Source of the DNA: Fibrobacter sp.
Lineage (GTDB): Bacteria > Fibrobacterota > Chitinivibrionia > Chitinivibrionales > Chitinispirillaceae
Length of the DNA stretch: 32,815 nucleotides
Direction of reading: 5' to 3'
NCBI GenBank assembly: GCA_012728995.1
Contig: JAAYEB010000303.1
Location: 1-32,815 of the forward strand
In this document: positions 1 through 7,587 of the stretch, piece by piece
How positions within the stretch are numbered: position 1 is the stretch's first letter
Layout of the letters: each line of letters begins with the position of its first letter
The notes under the pieces: model-generated
What the model was told of the DNA's origin: nothing
What the model saw: the letters and a program-made list of their open reading frames with translations, nothing else
Databases searched by the model: none
Program-made: the position numbers and the translations under genes

Positions 1-894
1 ATCAATACATTTCAATGTTAAAGAGCCTCTTATTGCACCATTACAATCATAATTCCAATAATAATTTGAGGGCAAACTGAACCCAGGTGCATTCCATGTA
101 GTCTCTAATGAAGGCCACTCGTTTCCATCAAAACTACCTGCCACATATTCTCCAAAAGCATGATAGAAGGAAAGTCTCCATTGCCAATTAGTAGCATGCG
201 CGTAAGAACCAGTAGCTCTAACAAATCTTCCGGTAAATGTTCTCGCATCTGCAGGATGGTTATAAGTAATATCATCACCACTAATGGAAACGCCATCAAA
301 AATACCGCTTCCACCAATTCCGCTCTTCTCTAACCGGAGTGTTTCATCCCATTCCCAATAACTGGTATGTTTTTGAAGGTAAGTTAATTCAATTGTTTGT
401 TCCCCAGGATAATACCAACAATGCTGGTCTGGATTATTTATTATTATTTCTGGATTATTATAGTTGTTGTTATTATAGCCTTTAATTAGAATCATATGCC
501 CGATATCATTACTAGTGTTTAACTTATCCATCAATAATATAATAGGACTTTCCTTATCAATTTCCTGAAAAATGTGCTCTTTACTAATCGAGTTAAGATC
601 GTGATAAGTTTGCCCAATTTCTTCTTCACCGAAATTATTTAAAACATAGTTGACACCACGATTGTTATTTGTATTGTATAAAGCGATTTCTTGATCGAAC
701 GGTAACGAAAATACTGCTTCACAAATTTCAGTCTGTGTCTTAAAGATACCATAATAACAAAGAGTCATCTGACAGCACGCAGCCCAACACCATTTAGGCA
801 TTTCCTGATCAACTGATGGTATATTAAGTTGTTTAGATGAAACAGAGGCAACCAAGGTTAAAATAATAATACAAACAGCTTTTCGGTATATCAT
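1..894 (-). CDS. Secreted papain/C39-like cysteine peptidase (C-terminus cut by window edge)
   Basis: An uninterrupted frame runs from ATG at 894 to the left edge: 298 codons with no stop. Residues 1-18 form a hydrophobic signal peptide. Then comes a papain-like active-site block: Gln30 (oxyanion-hole position) in DQEMPKWCWAAC with Cys36 as nucleophile. His133 lies in a GHMILIKGY motif, and Asn153/Asn154 in INNP sit at the third-residue position. This order (Q, C, H, N/D) is typical of C39/C70-like bacterial papain-fold peptidases. Residues about 170-298 form an extra domain rich in Trp, Tyr and Gly that I do not recognise. The start is firm: GGGAGG lies 5 nt upstream, and ATGA overlaps the stop of the preceding gene, indicating translational coupling. 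An exported protein-processing or toxin-like protease is likely; its substrate is unknown. Confidence 0.85.
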   Translation of the reverse strand, partial: MIYRKAVCIIILTLVASVSSKQLNIPSVDQEMPKWCWAACCQMTLCYYGIFKTQTEICEAVFSLPFDQEIALYNTNNNRGVNYVLNNFGEEEIGQTYHDLNSISKEHIFQEIDKESPIILLMDKLNTSNDIGHMILIKGYNNNNYNNPEIIINNPDQHCWYYPGEQTIELTYLQKHTSYWEWDETLRLEKSGIGGSGIFDGVSISGDDITYNHPADARTFTGRFVRATGSYAHATNWQWRLSFYHAFGEYVAGSFDGNEWPSLETTWNAPGFSLPSNYYWNYDCNGAIRGSLTLKCID

Positions 895-1652
895 TTTAAC
901 CTCCCTTGTTTCTGAAGTGCCTTTTGTTTCTTTACATTTATAAATCGATTCCGGACAACCTGAAGTGTAATTCTGCTATCGATTACCGATACGGAATCAT
1001 ATGATTTGGACATGATTTTTTCATATTCTTTTAATTCCTGTAAATCCTCATCTCTTAATAAAGATCTGTTTCCAAACTTTATCTGACTTTTTATTCTTTT
1101 TCGATAATTTTCATCTGTAGCGAATGTCAGATTTCGTTCGTTAATATGAGGAAAATGAAATAAACCTCTATCTCCAAAAGTAATTGCAACTGGCCTTACT
1201 CCTGTTGATTCTGGATATGTATTCCATACTTCTTCCCATATTTTGCGCCTGCCACCTGTTGACATGTGTTGAAATTTGTCATTGTTAGCATCGAATAAGA
1301 GCGTAATTATATATTCTTCACGTGCTTTAAGACAAAATAACCATATCCCATTTGGTTCAATAAGTGACATTACAGGCGCATTGATATCAATTTTTTCAAT
1401 TTCTTTTAGACTTGAATTTGAAGGTTTTATTTTAAAATCGTGAAACTGAACCGGAATTCCCGGATCAATCTCATCAACAGTTATTGTAGTATCAAAACCA
1501 AATCTGCGTAATGCATTTTTCAGATAATCACCTTGGTTTAATTTAGCAAACAGTGCTTTATACAACCCTTCAGGAATATCCTTTGGAGATTCAATGCAAT
1601 ATCCTGCTGTCTGAAAAAGTATAATGCTTATAATAATGAATATTGGTTTCAT
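891..1652 (-). CDS. Exported protein of unknown function, coupled to the peptidase
   Basis: This encodes 253 residues with a signal peptide at about 1-20 (MKPIFIIISIILFQTAGYC). A Cys near the cleavage region could be a lipoprotein site but lacks a clear lipobox. The mature part is mixed, with a charged helical C-terminus from about residue 185. I recognise no family. The stop overlaps the start of the downstream papain-like peptidase (TGA inside ATGA), so the two proteins are probably made in a fixed ratio. Role as an inhibitor, chaperone or substrate of the peptidase is plausible but only inferred from coupling. The start has AGGA about 8 nt upstream. A 58-bp gap separates it from the upstream surface-protein gene. 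Confidence 0.75.
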   Translation of the reverse strand: MKPIFIIISIILFQTAGYCIESPKDIPEGLYKALFAKLNQGDYLKNALRRFGFDTTITVDEIDPGIPVQFHDFKIKPSNSSLKEIEKIDINAPVMSLIEPNGIWLFCLKAREEYIITLLFDANNDKFQHMSTGGRRKIWEEVWNTYPESTGVRPVAITFGDRGLFHFPHINERNLTFATDENYRKRIKSQIKFGNRSLLRDEDLQELKEYEKIMSKSYDSVSVIDSRITLQVVRNRFINVKKQKALQKQGRLK

Positions 1653-1710
1653 ATAATATCCTATCTATTTTAATCGTTTGATTTACTTTTATATATAATA
1701 TAGTTAACGA

Positions 1711-2481
1711 TTATTTTTTATCTTTCTTTTCTTTTTCATTAATTTTCCGTGCTTTTTTCGCTATATCCCTGATCCTCTGTTTAACAGGATTTAACTCTTT
1801 TGGTTCTTCTCTCTCATTTTTAAGCATTTTATCTGTATCAACTATAATTTCCTCATCTTCAAAACCGTCTCTTACCCCTGTAACCTGGAACGCGAACTGT
1901 ACATCACCGAATTCAAACAGATCGGATTTTTTCATTGCTACAGTGACATTGGTTTTGCTTTTGTTTTTGGTATATAAAAGAACCGGTGCGCTTTCCGGAG
2001 TCAGAAGCACTGTAAGAGGTGCTTTTTCGCTTGTAACCAGTGAAAAATGGTCGGGAAGTTCAATTTCAGCCTTACCATTTTCGGTTTTTGCTGTCCCGCG
2101 TGCAACTGTAAGCGCTTCACCAGACTCTATTGCAATATACTTTATGAGTTTAGTGGAATCTGTGGGGTGAGGATGAACAAAGTTTTTGGTGCCATAAACA
2201 TTTAAATTCTGGAAAACATCTATAGTTCCACTACATACCAAACTCCCATAATTTACCATATTACCAATATTAACAATACGGTTGCACTGAAGCCACCCCC
2301 ATGTATCTCCACTTGCACCACCTTGTAATCTTAAATCGCCATAATGATAAGTAATATGGGCAGGATTATCATAGTTTCTAAAATTAATTGAATTAGCATC
2401 CAGGTTTATCTGTGCGCTTGCAATAGAAAACGACATAGCAATAGTACTCATAACCGCAATAGAACGAAACTGCTTTTTCAT
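1711..2481 (-). CDS. Exported fibre-like surface protein with a tail-fibre/endosialidase-associated repeat domain
   Basis: This encodes 256 residues with a signal peptide ending near ASA at 22-24. Residues about 94-215 match, from memory, a beta-rich module widespread in bacterial surface and tail-fibre-like proteins: KNFVHPHPTDSTK, then YIAIESGEALTVARGTA, then ENGKAEIELPDHFSLVTS, ending VTGVRDGFEDEEII. The usual form has SLEGPEAGTYIRGTA where this protein reads AIESGEALTVARGTA. The C-terminal about 40 residues are Lys/Glu/Arg-rich and probably helical. The start is supported by GGAGG 7 nt upstream of ATG. It is the first gene of a leftward cluster of exported proteins. Role: probably cell-surface or extracellular structure; no enzymatic motif is seen. 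Confidence 0.75.
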   Translation of the reverse strand: MKKQFRSIAVMSTIAMSFSIASAQINLDANSINFRNYDNPAHITYHYGDLRLQGGASGDTWGWLQCNRIVNIGNMVNYGSLVCSGTIDVFQNLNVYGTKNFVHPHPTDSTKLIKYIAIESGEALTVARGTAKTENGKAEIELPDHFSLVTSEKAPLTVLLTPESAPVLLYTKNKSKTNVTVAMKKSDLFEFGDVQFAFQVTGVRDGFEDEEIIVDTDKMLKNEREEPKELNPVKQRIRDIAKKARKINEKEKKDKK

Positions 2482-3082
2482 TTAGAACCTCCATTTAGTT
2501 TAATACACAATACACCCCTAAAGCGATATAAACCAACTGTTTTATATGCATTTTCACTTTAGAGAATAATTATTATATAAACCCGGGTTGTTCTGTTATT
2601 TAACCTGAACTACTTTTTCATTTCCCCTTTAATAGGTATTGACATTTCTCTTTGGCGAACATCTCTAATATTTTTATCAGCACTTTAACTGAACACAAAT
2701 CACAACGAGTTTATTCCACAGTGCCTGCATTATTTAAATTGCTGTAATTACCAACAGACATTGTATGTTTTTACTTATTATCTATTTTATTCCGATGCAC
2801 CCTGTAACTGTTACAACAGAATTAATTAGTTTACATTATATTATTTTACAGTATCTTTTAATTGTTCTTTAGGAATATATATATATATATATACTTGCAA
2901 CTTTTTATTTGATTTATTCAAAATTTTTTTTCAGATTTACAATACATTCAAAATTGGAATCAGGTAATTTATTGACATTATATTGTTTTGTCTTTTGTCA
3001 TCATTTGAGTATATTTTGTATTTGTAAATAATATCAGAATCGTATTATTAAGAGCTACTGTCATTTAGACATTCTGGTTGTA

Positions 3083-3111
3083 TTGACAGTTGATTTTTTT
3101 TTGCAGATAAT
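3083..3111 (+). promoter_or_regulatory. Near-consensus sigma-70 promoter
   Basis: TTGACA at 3083-3088, a 17-nt spacer, then GATAAT at 3106-3111. Transcription would start near 3118 and run rightwards through two tiny open frames and the GC-rich island, about 520 bp before the endoglucanase gene. It could drive a long leader or a separate small transcript. Confidence 0.5.
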
Positions 3112-3252
3112 TCGAATAGTTTGGAGAAGGGGTACTTGGTAAAGATGTCAAAGAATAAATCCCAAATACCAACAGGAAAATGTCTGAACCGCTTGCTTGT
3201 ACATGATGGGGATGATTAAAACAATGATTGATTTTTTTGTTTATTTCCGATT

Positions 3253-3266
3253 TCCTGTAAACAGGA
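3253..3266. repeat. Short palindrome
   Basis: TCCTGT-AA-ACAGGA is a perfect inverted repeat downstream of the 3083-3111 promoter, just before the GC-rich island. It could be an operator or part of an RNA structure. Confidence 0.4.
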
Positions 3267-3641
3267 GCTATTCACAGGTTTCCACACGCCCCCAGGAGGG
3301 TGTTACAGAACTGCAATACGCTGCCGCGGGGGTCGTGTCCGCTCGGCGAACATGAAAATATTTAAAAACATAAATTACACCTCAAACATAAATTTTATCA
3401 TATGAATAGATGTTATTTAATTTAAACGAGTCGTGTACATTTCTTAAACATTATACTTACATTTTTTTGATTTCAGAGTAAACTTGATACCAGGCTGATA
3501 GTTGCCAAAAAATAACTGCTGATACCTTCTTTTTATTGTACTATTATTTATATTATCAGATTATCCAAATGATCTGCTGCTAATTTAGTTTTATTTAAAC
3601 AACTTTTATTTAAAAAACAAAACCATAAAACAGACAGAAAA

Positions 3642-5372
3642 ATGATGAAAATTACACAAATAATCAAAACCAAAACCTTTTTTGTACTCATTTTTGTATT
3701 ATCATGCATATCCGCATCTTATTCTCAGACATTAAGCGGAAAAGTAGTTGATGAAGATAACAACGGTATCGAAAACGCACTCGTTGAACTAGCAAATATT
3801 ACCCTGTCCACTACAACAGATAATGAAGGCACCTGGAGTATCACAGTTCCAAGCAGCATTGAGCCATTTATCAAAAAGCACCTGAGGCCTGTACCTGTGC
3901 TTAAATCAAACATCATTTATTTTGCTGTAAACAGCCCGAATCAACAGATAAAGGCGGACATATACACCCTTAACGGCAGTTTTATATATAATGTTATAAA
4001 TAAAAAAGTGAAATCCGGGTTTTACAGTCTCAACCCCTTAAAACGAACTCTCAATCCCAATATCTACGTTGTCAAATTTCAGATCGGCAATAAAACCACC
4101 TGTTTCAGGCTTCTTGTAACAAACAGGCCAGAGCTGTCTGAAATTACCCTTCAAAACAAAAAAGACTCGGAGATCACAGGTATGCTTCGAAAACAAACTG
4201 TTGTAATAGATACGGTAAAAGCATCAAAAGACGGCTACTCGCCAGCTTCGGTACCTGTAAGTTCATACAATGAAGGACCCTTGACCATAACATTGAAAAA
4301 ACATATCCCGTCATATTATCTCAATCCACCCGATCCCTGTTATAATCAGTTTCACGTTGATGGATGCATACAGGGTGATCCCGGTTCTGCATGCGGTGGT
4401 AACTGTATAGTAGCAAACTCCTGCAGTCCTCCCGAAGACGGTAGTAAAGCTAATCTTGTAAAGACATTTATCTGCCCCAGATTCATGCTTTTCAGCACCG
4501 AAATGATTCAGGCAGCTAAAGACGATGCCCGCTCGTACGGCTGGGATGAAAATAACCCGCCTTTTAACTACGGTGTGGTCGGACATGATCCCGACATAGG
4601 TGGGATTGATGACGGCCCGAGCAGTTGTTGCCAGTGTTACCAGATCATTTATGAAAAACCTGAGCCAAGCTCTCCGCAGCCACCGGATTTACCCTACCCC
4701 AAACCCCTTATTGTGCAAAGTTTCAATACAGCAGCCAGCGGTCCGTACGGTTTTGATGTGTTCATGGGTGCAGGCGGATATGGAGCATTTAATTCCTGTT
4801 ATGATGACCCCGACTTCAGCAACACATCCAATTTTGATGAGTTTATTTACGATGAATATCCGTATCAGAATCCAAACAGCGGTGGCATATCGTTTCTAAG
4901 ATATCCGGAACTGTGTATGGATGGATGGCCGCCAACCATTGAAGGAATCCAGTCAGCCGCTTGTCAGGAAAAAATCAGGGAACTTTGTAATCAGGCTCTG
5001 GTCAATTCTTCAGAGCAAATCACTGAAGACACAAGAAGATCTTGCATTCAAAGTAATCAGATCGAATCGTTATACCATCAGAACTGGGATGTTATTGTAA
5101 AACGGGTACGATGTCCCGACAACCTTACTAGGGTTACCGGATGCAGGCTCATTGAAGACGATCTGCCTCTTCCAAGCCCCGAAATACAAACACCGGCAGA
5201 TGCACTCGCTGACGGCTCCTTTTTGTCCGGTTATCACACAACAACAATGCAGGATTGCTGTAAACCAACATGCGCATGGTCAGACTGGACAGAAAATTAT
5301 GGCCTTCCGGTAGACGGTGAATGGAACTCATTCTATTCGTGCGACAAAAACGGGTTGCCTTTTACAAAATAA
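3642..5372 (+). CDS. Secreted GH45-like endoglucanase with permuted motif order and N-terminal T9SS-CTD-like module
   Basis: This encodes 576 residues; ATG at 3642 or 3645, no strong ribosome site. Signal peptide 1-29 ends SYSQ. Residues 30-70 are a carboxypeptidase-regulatory-like strand set (SGKVVDEDNNGIENALVEL), which seems to resume at 190-219 (DTVKASKDGY...LTITLKK). Between them, 99-159 resembles a T9SS type A C-terminal sorting domain (ADIYTLNG...GFYSL...NIYVVKFQIGN). From about 230 the protein is Cys-rich and GH45-like: CCQCYQIIY (329-337), VQSFNT (359-364), GFDVF (370-374, Asp372 as general acid) and GGYGAFNSC (378-386). These are followed by CPDNLTRVTGCR (491-502), DCCKPTCAW (538-546, Asp538 as general base) and CDKNGLPF (567-574). 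In classical GH45 the DCCKPSC block is N-terminal; here it is C-terminal. Likely cleaves beta-1,4-glucan outside the cell. Confidence 0.8.
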   Translation: MMKITQIIKTKTFFVLIFVLSCISASYSQTLSGKVVDEDNNGIENALVELANITLSTTTDNEGTWSITVPSSIEPFIKKHLRPVPVLKSNIIYFAVNSPNQQIKADIYTLNGSFIYNVINKKVKSGFYSLNPLKRTLNPNIYVVKFQIGNKTTCFRLLVTNRPELSEITLQNKKDSEITGMLRKQTVVIDTVKASKDGYSPASVPVSSYNEGPLTITLKKHIPSYYLNPPDPCYNQFHVDGCIQGDPGSACGGNCIVANSCSPPEDGSKANLVKTFICPRFMLFSTEMIQAAKDDARSYGWDENNPPFNYGVVGHDPDIGGIDDGPSSCCQCYQIIYEKPEPSSPQPPDLPYPKPLIVQSFNTAASGPYGFDVFMGAGGYGAFNSCYDDPDFSNTSNFDEFIYDEYPYQNPNSGGISFLRYPELCMDGWPPTIEGIQSAACQEKIRELCNQALVNSSEQITEDTRRSCIQSNQIESLYHQNWDVIVKRVRCPDNLTRVTGCRLIEDDLPLPSPEIQTPADALADGSFLSGYHTTTMQDCCKPTCAWSDWTENYGLPVDGEWNSFYSCDKNGLPFTK

Positions 5373-5560
5373 TGTTTTTCCATTTTCGAATTTTTATCTT
5401 TCACCGCGGTGAGTCATGTGATCTCAGGCCACTCATATTAAATCTATTCTTGCTTAACCTTAATTCTGATAATTGATAAAACTGCAACTCTATTTCCACC
5501 TCTCCCAGAACTTATATTTCTAATTCTGTTTAATCATTTTTAATCTGTGAGGAAACTCCA

Positions 5561-6181
5561 ATGATTGCCATTATCGACTATGATGCCGGTAATTTAACTT
5601 CGGTTAAACGTGCCCTGGATTATTTGGGAATTCAATCCAGAATTACCCCAGATCCCGATGAGATCATGACCTCTGAACGAATTATTTTCCCGGGAGTCGG
5701 CCATGCTGCTTCAGCAATGAATACAATCATTAAACGCGGACTAGATCAGGCTCTGAAAGAAAGTTACACTAAAGGAACACCAATACTTGGTATCTGCCTG
5801 GGAACACAGATTATTCTTTCCCATTCTATGGAAGGGAATACAGACTGTTTAGGCCTCATAAAGGGTGATTGTCCCGAATTCAAACCTGAAAACCCCAGAC
5901 TCAAGATTCCACACATGGGATGGAATCAAATAAGGAAACTCTCGGATCATCCGATTCTTGACAATGTCGATCCGGGTGACGAATTCTATTTTGTCCATTC
6001 TTTCTACCCGCAGCCGCACAACCCCTCATCAATACTGGCGGTTTGCGAATACGAAATCGAATTTCCGTCAGTTATTGGATGTAACAACCTCGTAGCGACA
6101 CAATTTCATCCGGAAAAAAGCGGGCCGGCAGGTTTACGGATACTTTCGAATTTCTCCTCCTGGGACGGAAATTTATGCTAA
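5561..6181 (+). CDS. hisH: Imidazole glycerol phosphate synthase, glutamine amidotransferase subunit HisH
   Basis: This encodes 206 residues, normal for HisH. It hydrolyses glutamine and passes ammonia to HisF for histidine synthesis (and AICAR release). The class I amidotransferase triad is complete: Cys79 in GICLGTQ, His183 and Glu185 in [16 protein letters not shown] near the N-terminus, FPGVGHA at 43-49 and PHMGWN at 117-122 are family hallmarks. GAGG lies 9 nt before ATG. The stop overlaps the hisF start by 7 bp, as usual for the complex. No other his gene is nearby, so the pathway is scattered. A WbuY-like role in surface-sugar amidation is possible for such pairs but HisF below looks canonical. 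Confidence 0.95.
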   Translation: MIAIIDYDAGNLTSVKRALDYLGIQSRITPDPDEIMTSERIIFPGVGHAASAMNTIIKRGLDQALKESYTKGTPILGICLGTQIILSHSMEGNTDCLGLIKGDCPEFKPENPRLKIPHMGWNQIRKLSDHPILDNVDPGDEFYFVHSFYPQPHNPSSILAVCEYEIEFPSVIGCNNLVATQFHPEKSGPAGLRILSNFSSWDGNLC

Positions 6182-6951
6182 GTAAAAGGATAATCTCATG
6201 TCTGGATGTGCGTGACGGCAATCTGGCTAAAAGTGTAAAATTTGTGGATACAAAAGATATTGGCGACCCGGTTTCTACAGCAGCAAAATATTATGAAAAT
6301 GGTATTGATGAACTGGTGCTCTACGATATTACAGCGTCAAGTGACAACCGCAATATCATGCTGGATGTTGTAAACAAGGTTGCATCACGGATATTCATCC
6401 CTTTCTCTGTGGGCGGCGGCCTCAGAACCGTACAAGACTGTACGAATGTACTTCTGGCAGGAGCAGAAAAAGTCAATGTTAACACTGCTGCAGTTGCCAA
6501 TCCAAACCTGATTTCTGATACAGCAAAGGTTTTCGGTGCTCAGGCTGTCGTACTGTCAATGGATGTTCTTGAAGTTGAAATTTCTCAAAAAATCCCTTCC
6601 GGTTACGAAGTCGTAACCCATGGTGGACGAATTCATACCGGTATAGATGCACTCTGGTGGGCAAAAAAAGGCCAGGAACTTGGAGCCGGAGAACTCGTGA
6701 TAAACTCCATTGATGCAGATGGAACAAAAGAGGGATATGAAATTCGCCTGACAAGAAAAATTGCCGATTCCGTTTCCATTCCGGTAATTGCATCGGGAGG
6801 AGGAGGCAAGCCATCCCATCTTCACGATGTTCTTACTGAAGGCGGTGCTGATGCAGCCCTGATAGCTTCAATACTTCATTATAACGAATATACAATAAAA
6901 GAGATAAAGGATTATCTGAGCTCAAGAGGAATCAAGGTTCGTAAAACATAA
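6175..6951 (+). CDS. hisF: Imidazole glycerol phosphate synthase, cyclase subunit HisF
   Basis: This encodes 258 residues, a (beta-alpha)8 barrel of normal HisF length. It joins ammonia from HisH to PRFAR, giving imidazole glycerol phosphate and AICAR. Catalytic Asp11 (SCLDVRDG) and Asp130 (LSMDVLE) lie at the canonical positions. Phosphate-binding loops are seen as VGGGLR (79-84) and IASGGGG near 205-211. [16 protein letters not shown] and [12 protein letters not shown] are typical. The start overlaps hisH and lies in the same transcript. It is followed by a convergent spacer. Confidence 0.95.
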   Translation: MLSKRIISCLDVRDGNLAKSVKFVDTKDIGDPVSTAAKYYENGIDELVLYDITASSDNRNIMLDVVNKVASRIFIPFSVGGGLRTVQDCTNVLLAGAEKVNVNTAAVANPNLISDTAKVFGAQAVVLSMDVLEVEISQKIPSGYEVVTHGGRIHTGIDALWWAKKGQELGAGELVINSIDADGTKEGYEIRLTRKIADSVSIPVIASGGGGKPSHLHDVLTEGGADAALIASILHYNEYTIKEIKDYLSSRGIKVRKT

Positions 6952-6971
6952 TAAATATACAAAAAGGATAC

Positions 6972-7056
6972 AACAAGATTCATTAGGATTATTACCTGAA
7001 AACGATTCCTTTACACGAGCCTTTTCTGCGAACTGTTACCAATTACTAATCTTGTT
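6972..7056. repeat. Inverted repeat enclosing a copy of the dispersed intergenic motif
   Basis: Arms AACAAGATT (6972-6980) and AATCTTGTT (7048-7056) are perfect complements and enclose AACGATTCCTTTACAC (7001-7016). On the minus strand this reads GTGTAAAGGAATCGTT, the core of a motif also seen near 11924, 29284 and 32661. It lies between the convergent ends of hisF and tsaE. It could be a short non-autonomous repeat or a bidirectional transcription end. Confidence 0.4.
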
Positions 7057-7155
7057 CTGTTTCAAATTTAGAGTTCAATATTCCGAGTTTAGAAGAATAA
7101 CGTGACAGGGTAACAATTGCGACAACGATACCGAACTCCTTACCCTAAAAACAAG

Positions 7156-7575
7156 TTACAGTTCTTTTTCTGTTTCAATAATCCTGACATTCTCACTTAT
7201 ATCTGTAATCTTTATCTTGACAGCATTTTGCGGTATTACTTCAGGAAACAGATTTCCCCATTCTATCAGACACACCCCGTCACTGTTTATATATTCATAA
7301 TAACCGGTTTCGTTCAACTCATCGGGATCACACATGCGATAAAAATCAAAATGGTACACAGGAAACATCCTGGTTGTATATACATTAATAATGGAAAATG
7401 TAGGACTCCTGACAGTACATTCCGTTTCCAGTTTTGCCGTGAATCCACGAACAAATTCTGTTTTACCGGCTCCCAGATCTCCCTCAAGCAAATAAATGTC
7501 ACCAGGCATTGCTTTCGAGGCAAATAAAGCACCAAGTTCACGTGTCTGTTCAACTGAATATGCAGTAACTTTCAT
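7156..7575 (-). CDS. tsaE: tRNA t6A37 biosynthesis ATPase TsaE
   Basis: This encodes 139 residues, typical of TsaE, the ATPase partner of TsaB/TsaD in threonylcarbamoylation of adenosine 37 in ANN-decoding tRNAs. It has Walker A GDLGAGKTE (32-40), the family motif SPTFSIINVY (about 58-67), HFDFYR (about 75-80) and CLIEWGN near 104-110. It starts 12 nt after the stop of the PorX-like gene, so it is the last gene of the serS-porY-porX-tsaE unit. Proximity of porX-type genes to tsaE is also, as I recall, seen in Bacteroidota. Confidence 0.93.
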   Translation of the reverse strand: MKVTAYSVEQTRELGALFASKAMPGDIYLLEGDLGAGKTEFVRGFTAKLETECTVRSPTFSIINVYTTRMFPVYHFDFYRMCDPDELNETGYYEYINSDGVCLIEWGNLFPEVIPQNAVKIKITDISENVRIIETEKEL

Positions 7576-7587
7576 ATTAATTTACTT

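Larger units (their letters stand above)
2482..3641. other. Long AT-rich intergenic region
   Basis: About 1.16 kb separates divergent genes. It contains an (AT)n run at 2877-2893 and many A/T tracts. A near-consensus promoter lies at 3083-3111, a palindrome at 3253-3266, and a short GC-rich island at about 3288-3350 that stands out from the surroundings. Only very short open frames are present (3145-3219, 24 codons; 3224-3355, 43 codons), neither recognisable. Confidence 0.6.

Noticed and set aside
2877-2893. (AT)n run as a microsatellite or origin
   Set aside because: Short, with no DnaA boxes or replication genes nearby.
3290-3360. GC-rich island read as the tail of an integron-type tyrosine recombinase (RGGRVRS-like)
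   Set aside because: Only a few residues resemble the usual tail, with no catalytic motif or attC site; kept only as a compositional anomaly.
6479-6825. Minus-strand frames within hisF
   Set aside because: They lie wholly inside a canonical hisF and show no motif.
5561-6951. hisH-hisF as a WbuY/WbuZ-type surface-sugar amidotransferase pair
   Set aside because: HisF keeps canonical Asp11, Asp130 and phosphate loops, and no sugar-biosynthesis genes adjoin.
7117-7527. 136-codon plus-strand frame opposite tsaE
   Set aside because: It is the antisense of tsaE, whose Walker A and family motifs make the minus strand the real gene.
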